Shown here: in pieces, positions 34,648-36,896 of the stretch
How the letters are laid out: the number at the start of each line of letters is the position of its first letter
Position numbering within the stretch: position 1 is the first letter of the stretch
Assembly (NCBI GenBank): GCA_030038175.1
Contig: JASHPN010000086.1
Span: forward strand, 1-36,896
Reading direction: 5' to 3'
Source: Verrucomicrobiia bacterium
GTDB taxonomy: Bacteria > Verrucomicrobiota > Verrucomicrobiia > Limisphaerales > UBA11358
DNA: 36,896 nt
Notes under the pieces: generated by a model
What the model was told of the DNA's origin: nothing
The model's input: only the letters and a program-made list of their open reading frames with translations
Database searches by the model: none
Program-made: the position numbers and the translations under genes

Positions 34648-36896
34648 ATGAAAACCATGTTGCGTTTGAATCTTATATTCGCGCTGGCCGTGTTGGCGCT
34701 TTTATCAACTGCCAACGATCAACTATCAACCGCCCACGCCCAGGGCACCGCCTTCACCTACCAGGGCCAGCTCCAAAACAACGGCGTTCCGGCCAACGGG
34801 ACCTACAACCTCCAATTCACCCTCTATACCAACAGCGCCGGAGGTGTCGCCATCGCCGGCCCTGTCACCAATAACGCCGTGGCCGTGTCCAACGGCCTGT
34901 TCACCGTGACAATGGATTTCGGCTCGGCACCCTGGAACGGGCAGAGCAATTGGCTGCAAATCGCCGTGGAAACCAACGGCGCAGCCACGTTCATCGCGCT
35001 GGCGCCTCTCCAGCCGGTGACGCCCGTGCCGTATGCGATTTATGCTGAAAATGCGACAATGCTGGCCGGTGGCACGGCCCTGGGTATGAGTTCGGGGGAC
35101 AGCATCGCCAGTGCCGCGAGCGATGCCTTCATCGGCGGCGGGTATCACAATATGATTGAAATTAACGGGAGTGACGCCTCCATCGGCGGCGGCTATGAGA
35201 ACCAGGCTGATGCCCAGAGTTCGACCGTTGGCGGGGGCGCGTTCAACATCGCCAGTGGCAGTACTGCCACGATAAGCGGTGGCTATGCCAATATCGCCAG
35301 CGGTGTTTATTCGGCGGTGGCTGGCGGCTATCACAATCAGGCCGGCGCCTATGGCTCATTCGTTGGCGGCGGCGGCTACGACGGAAACAACTTTGATGGC
35401 AATAATAATCAGGCCAACGCCGCCGCCATTGTCGGGGGGCTCGGCAACAGTATCTCGAACACTGCGAATTATGCCTTCATCGGCGGCGGCCAGACCAACA
35501 CCGCCAGCGGAACCAATGCAACCATAGGCGGCGGCTGTGACAACAACGTCAGCGGCAGTGGCTCCTTTATCGGCGGCGGTGGTTTCGATGGAACGACCAT
35601 TGATGGAAATACCAATCAAGGCAATGCCGCTACTATTGCCGGCGGACTGGGTAATTTCATTCAAAGCGGCGCGAATGACACGTCCATTGGCGGCGGTTAT
35701 CATAATATGATCGAACTCAACGGAAGCGATGCCACGGTCGGCGGTGGCTATGAAAACCAGGCGGATGCCCAGAGCTCGACCGTTGGCGGCGGCGCGTTCA
35801 ACATCGCCAGTGGCAATACTGCAACGATAAGCGGTGGCTATGCCAATGTCGCTGGCGGCGTTTATTCGGCGGCGGTTGGCGGCTATCACAATCAGGCCGG
35901 CGCCTATGGCTCCTTCATTGGCGGCGGCGGCTATGACGGAAACAACTTTGATGGCAATAATAATCAAGCCAACGCCGCAGCCATTGTCGGCGGACTGGGC
36001 AACTCTATTTCAAACACCGCAATTTATGCCTTCATCGGCGGCGGCCAAACCAATATCGCCACCGGTACCAATGCAACGATCGCCGGCGGTTGGGATAACA
36101 TCGTCGTCGGTAGCGGTTCCTTCATCGGCGGGGGTGGCTATGATGGAACGACGGTTGAGGGAAATACCAATCAAGCCAATGCCGCCGCCATCGTCGGCGG
36201 ACTGGGTAATCTCATCCAAAGCGGCGCAAATGACACCTTCATCGGCGGCGGGTATCGTAATATGGTTAATCCCAACGGGAGCGATGCCGTCATCGGCGGC
36301 GGCCAGTTCAACCTCGCTGGCGGCGAGTACGCGACGGTGAGTGGCGGCTATCAAAATCAGGCTGTCGCCCAGGATTCGACCGTCGTCGGCGGCGCATTCA
36401 ACGTTGCCAGTGGCGGCTTTTCTTTTGCCGCCGGAGACGAGGCCCAGGCGACCAACAATGGCGCCTTCGTATGGGCGGATTCCATCGGCGACGATTTTGG
36501 GTCGGCCAGTAACAATACCTTCAGCGTCCGCGCCAGCGGCGGCATCCGGCTTTATAGCAGCACCAGTTCCGGTGAGTGGTTGCCCGCCGGCAGCGGCATG
36601 TGGACAAGCTTGAGCGATCGCAACGCCAAAAATAATTTCGCGCCGGTGGACCCGCAAACGGTGCTGGCTTCGGTGGCGTCCTTGCCCGTGAGCACCTGGA
36701 GTTACCAGACTGAGCCGGGCGTGCGGCATTTGGGACCGATGGCGCAGGATTTCCACGCGGCCTTTAATGTGGGCGAAGACAACCGGCATATCGGCGACTT
36801 GGACGAGGGCGGCGTCGCCCTGGCTGCCATCCAGGGGCTGAATCAAAAAGTGGAAACCGGAAAGCAAAAAACCGAAAACCAGATTGAAGAACTCAA
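34648..36896 (+). CDS. Surface fibre protein 2, paralogue, truncated by window end
   Basis: This frame starts with ATG at 34648 after the same AAGGAAG ribosome binding site, 24 bp past the first fibre gene. It is open for 749 codons to the window edge. It has the same plan as fibre 1: signal peptide (LSTAHAQ), N-terminal domain beginning TAFTYQGQLQ, GGG repeats, S74 domain with SDRNAKNNF (Ser656, Lys661), GPMAQDFHAAF, and the start of a coiled coil at the edge. In its head region two 555-bp units (185 residues each) repeat in register. The tandem arrangement, same spacing and no promoter between them suggest one operon with fibre 1. I followed the frame codon by codon from about 35041 to the end and found no stop. 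Confidence 0.85.
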   Translation, partial: MKTMLRLNLIFALAVLALLSTANDQLSTAHAQGTAFTYQGQLQNNGVPANGTYNLQFTLYTNSAGGVAIAGPVTNNAVAVSNGLFTVTMDFGSAPWNGQSNWLQIAVETNGAATFIALAPLQPVTPVPYAIYAENATMLAGGTALGMSSGDSIASAASDAFIGGGYHNMIEINGSDASIGGGYENQADAQSSTVGGGAFNIASGSTATISGGYANIASGVYSAVAGGYHNQAGAYGSFVGGGGYDGNNFDGNNNQANAAAIVGGLGNSISNTANYAFIGGGQTNTASGTNATIGGGCDNNVSGSGSFIGGGGFDGTTIDGNTNQGNAATIAGGLGNFIQSGANDTSIGGGYHNMIELNGSDATVGGGYENQADAQSSTVGGGAFNIASGNTATISGGYANVAGGVYSAAVGGYHNQAGAYGSFIGGGGYDGNNFDGNNNQANAAAIVGGLGNSISNTAIYAFIGGGQTNIATGTNATIAGGWDNIVVGSGSFIGGGGYDGTTVEGNTNQANAAAIVGGLGNLIQSGANDTFIGGGYRNMVNPNGSDAVIGGGQFNLAGGEYATVSGGYQNQAVAQDSTVVGGAFNVASGGFSFAAGDEAQATNNGAFVWADSIGDDFGSASNNTFSVRASGGIRLYSSTSSGEWLPAGSGMWTSLSDRNAKNNFAPVDPQTVLASVASLPVSTWSYQTEPGVRHLGPMAQDFHAAFNVGEDNRHIGDLDEGGVALAAIQGLNQKVETGKQKTENQIEEL
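34894..35260. repeat. 367-bp near-identical block, copy 2
   Basis: This is the counterpart of 32131-32497 with three mismatches. It spans part of the N-terminal domain and the first GGG repeats of fibre 2. Confidence 0.7.
35143..36252. repeat. Two in-register 555-bp repeats inside fibre gene 2
   Basis: Unit 1 (35143-35697) and unit 2 (35698-36252) align without insertions or deletions and begin with TATCACAATATG and TATCATAATATG. Landmarks such as TATGCCTTCATCGGC recur exactly 555 bp apart (35470 and 36025). A third unit begins at 36253 and is cut short by the C-terminal S74 region. Confidence 0.75.

Noticed and set aside
31885-36896. Prophage remnant on the basis of S74 tail-fibre domains
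   Set aside because: The proteins have Sec signal peptides and there are no capsid, terminase, integrase or lysis genes nearby; S74 domains also occur in cellular surface proteins.

Overview
The window looks like a chromosomal segment from a Verrucomicrobiota bacterium, probably of the Pedosphaerae/Limisphaerales type. This is inferred from gene content, not from a marker gene. The indications are a PEP-CTERM protein, PATR beta-strand (autotransporter-type) repeats in a secreted enzyme, a XylR-type LacI/AraC hybrid regulator, S74 fibre proteins with a lipoprotein-free signal peptide, and many dispersed structured intergenic repeats. No rRNA, tRNA, transposase or CRISPR array was seen.

Layout. 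Bases 1-7124 are mostly housekeeping genes on the plus strand: a YihX-like HAD phosphatase, IspD (isoprenoid MEP pathway), a carboxy-terminal S41 protease, TsaD (t6A tRNA modification, overlapping the protease gene by 4 bp), a small PH-like protein and the helicase HrpB. Bases 7292-17285 form an accessory block: a PEP-CTERM beta-propeller protein (minus), a XylR-like regulator diverging from it, then two large secreted glycosidase-like proteins. The first resembles GH59 galactocerebrosidase and carries discoidin-like and lamin-tail-like modules. The second is a beta-helix protein with a GH79 (beta-glucuronidase/heparanase-like) domain. Direct repeats 21 bp apart before both the regulator and the GH59 gene suggest a small regulated carbohydrate-use locus.

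Bases 17473-18543 hold a DUF2975 membrane protein plus XRE regulator pair behind a good sigma70 promoter, and a small membrane protein. Bases 18892-26030 are on the minus strand: a DUF481 outer-membrane protein, PyrD, an ABC-F ATPase, a GxxExxY protein placed between two 86-bp hairpin repeats, and a trehalose-6-phosphate synthase/phosphatase fusion. Bases 26283-31622 (minus) encode an internalin-like leucine-rich-repeat protein and a secreted helical protein fused to a degenerate ICMT-like membrane domain. Bases 31885-36896 (plus) encode two tandem paralogous fibre proteins with YadA-head-like GGG repeats and a C-terminal S74 self-cleaving chaperone; the second runs off the window.

The main points of interest are: a C-terminal module ending in FYR that is shared by three otherwise unrelated secreted proteins; two copies of an intergenic element that folds into a four-way junction; the hairpin-flanked GxxExxY cassette; the GH59/GH79 pair with its candidate regulon; and the tandem fibre genes, which show a gene-conversion tract and a 555-bp internal repeat.
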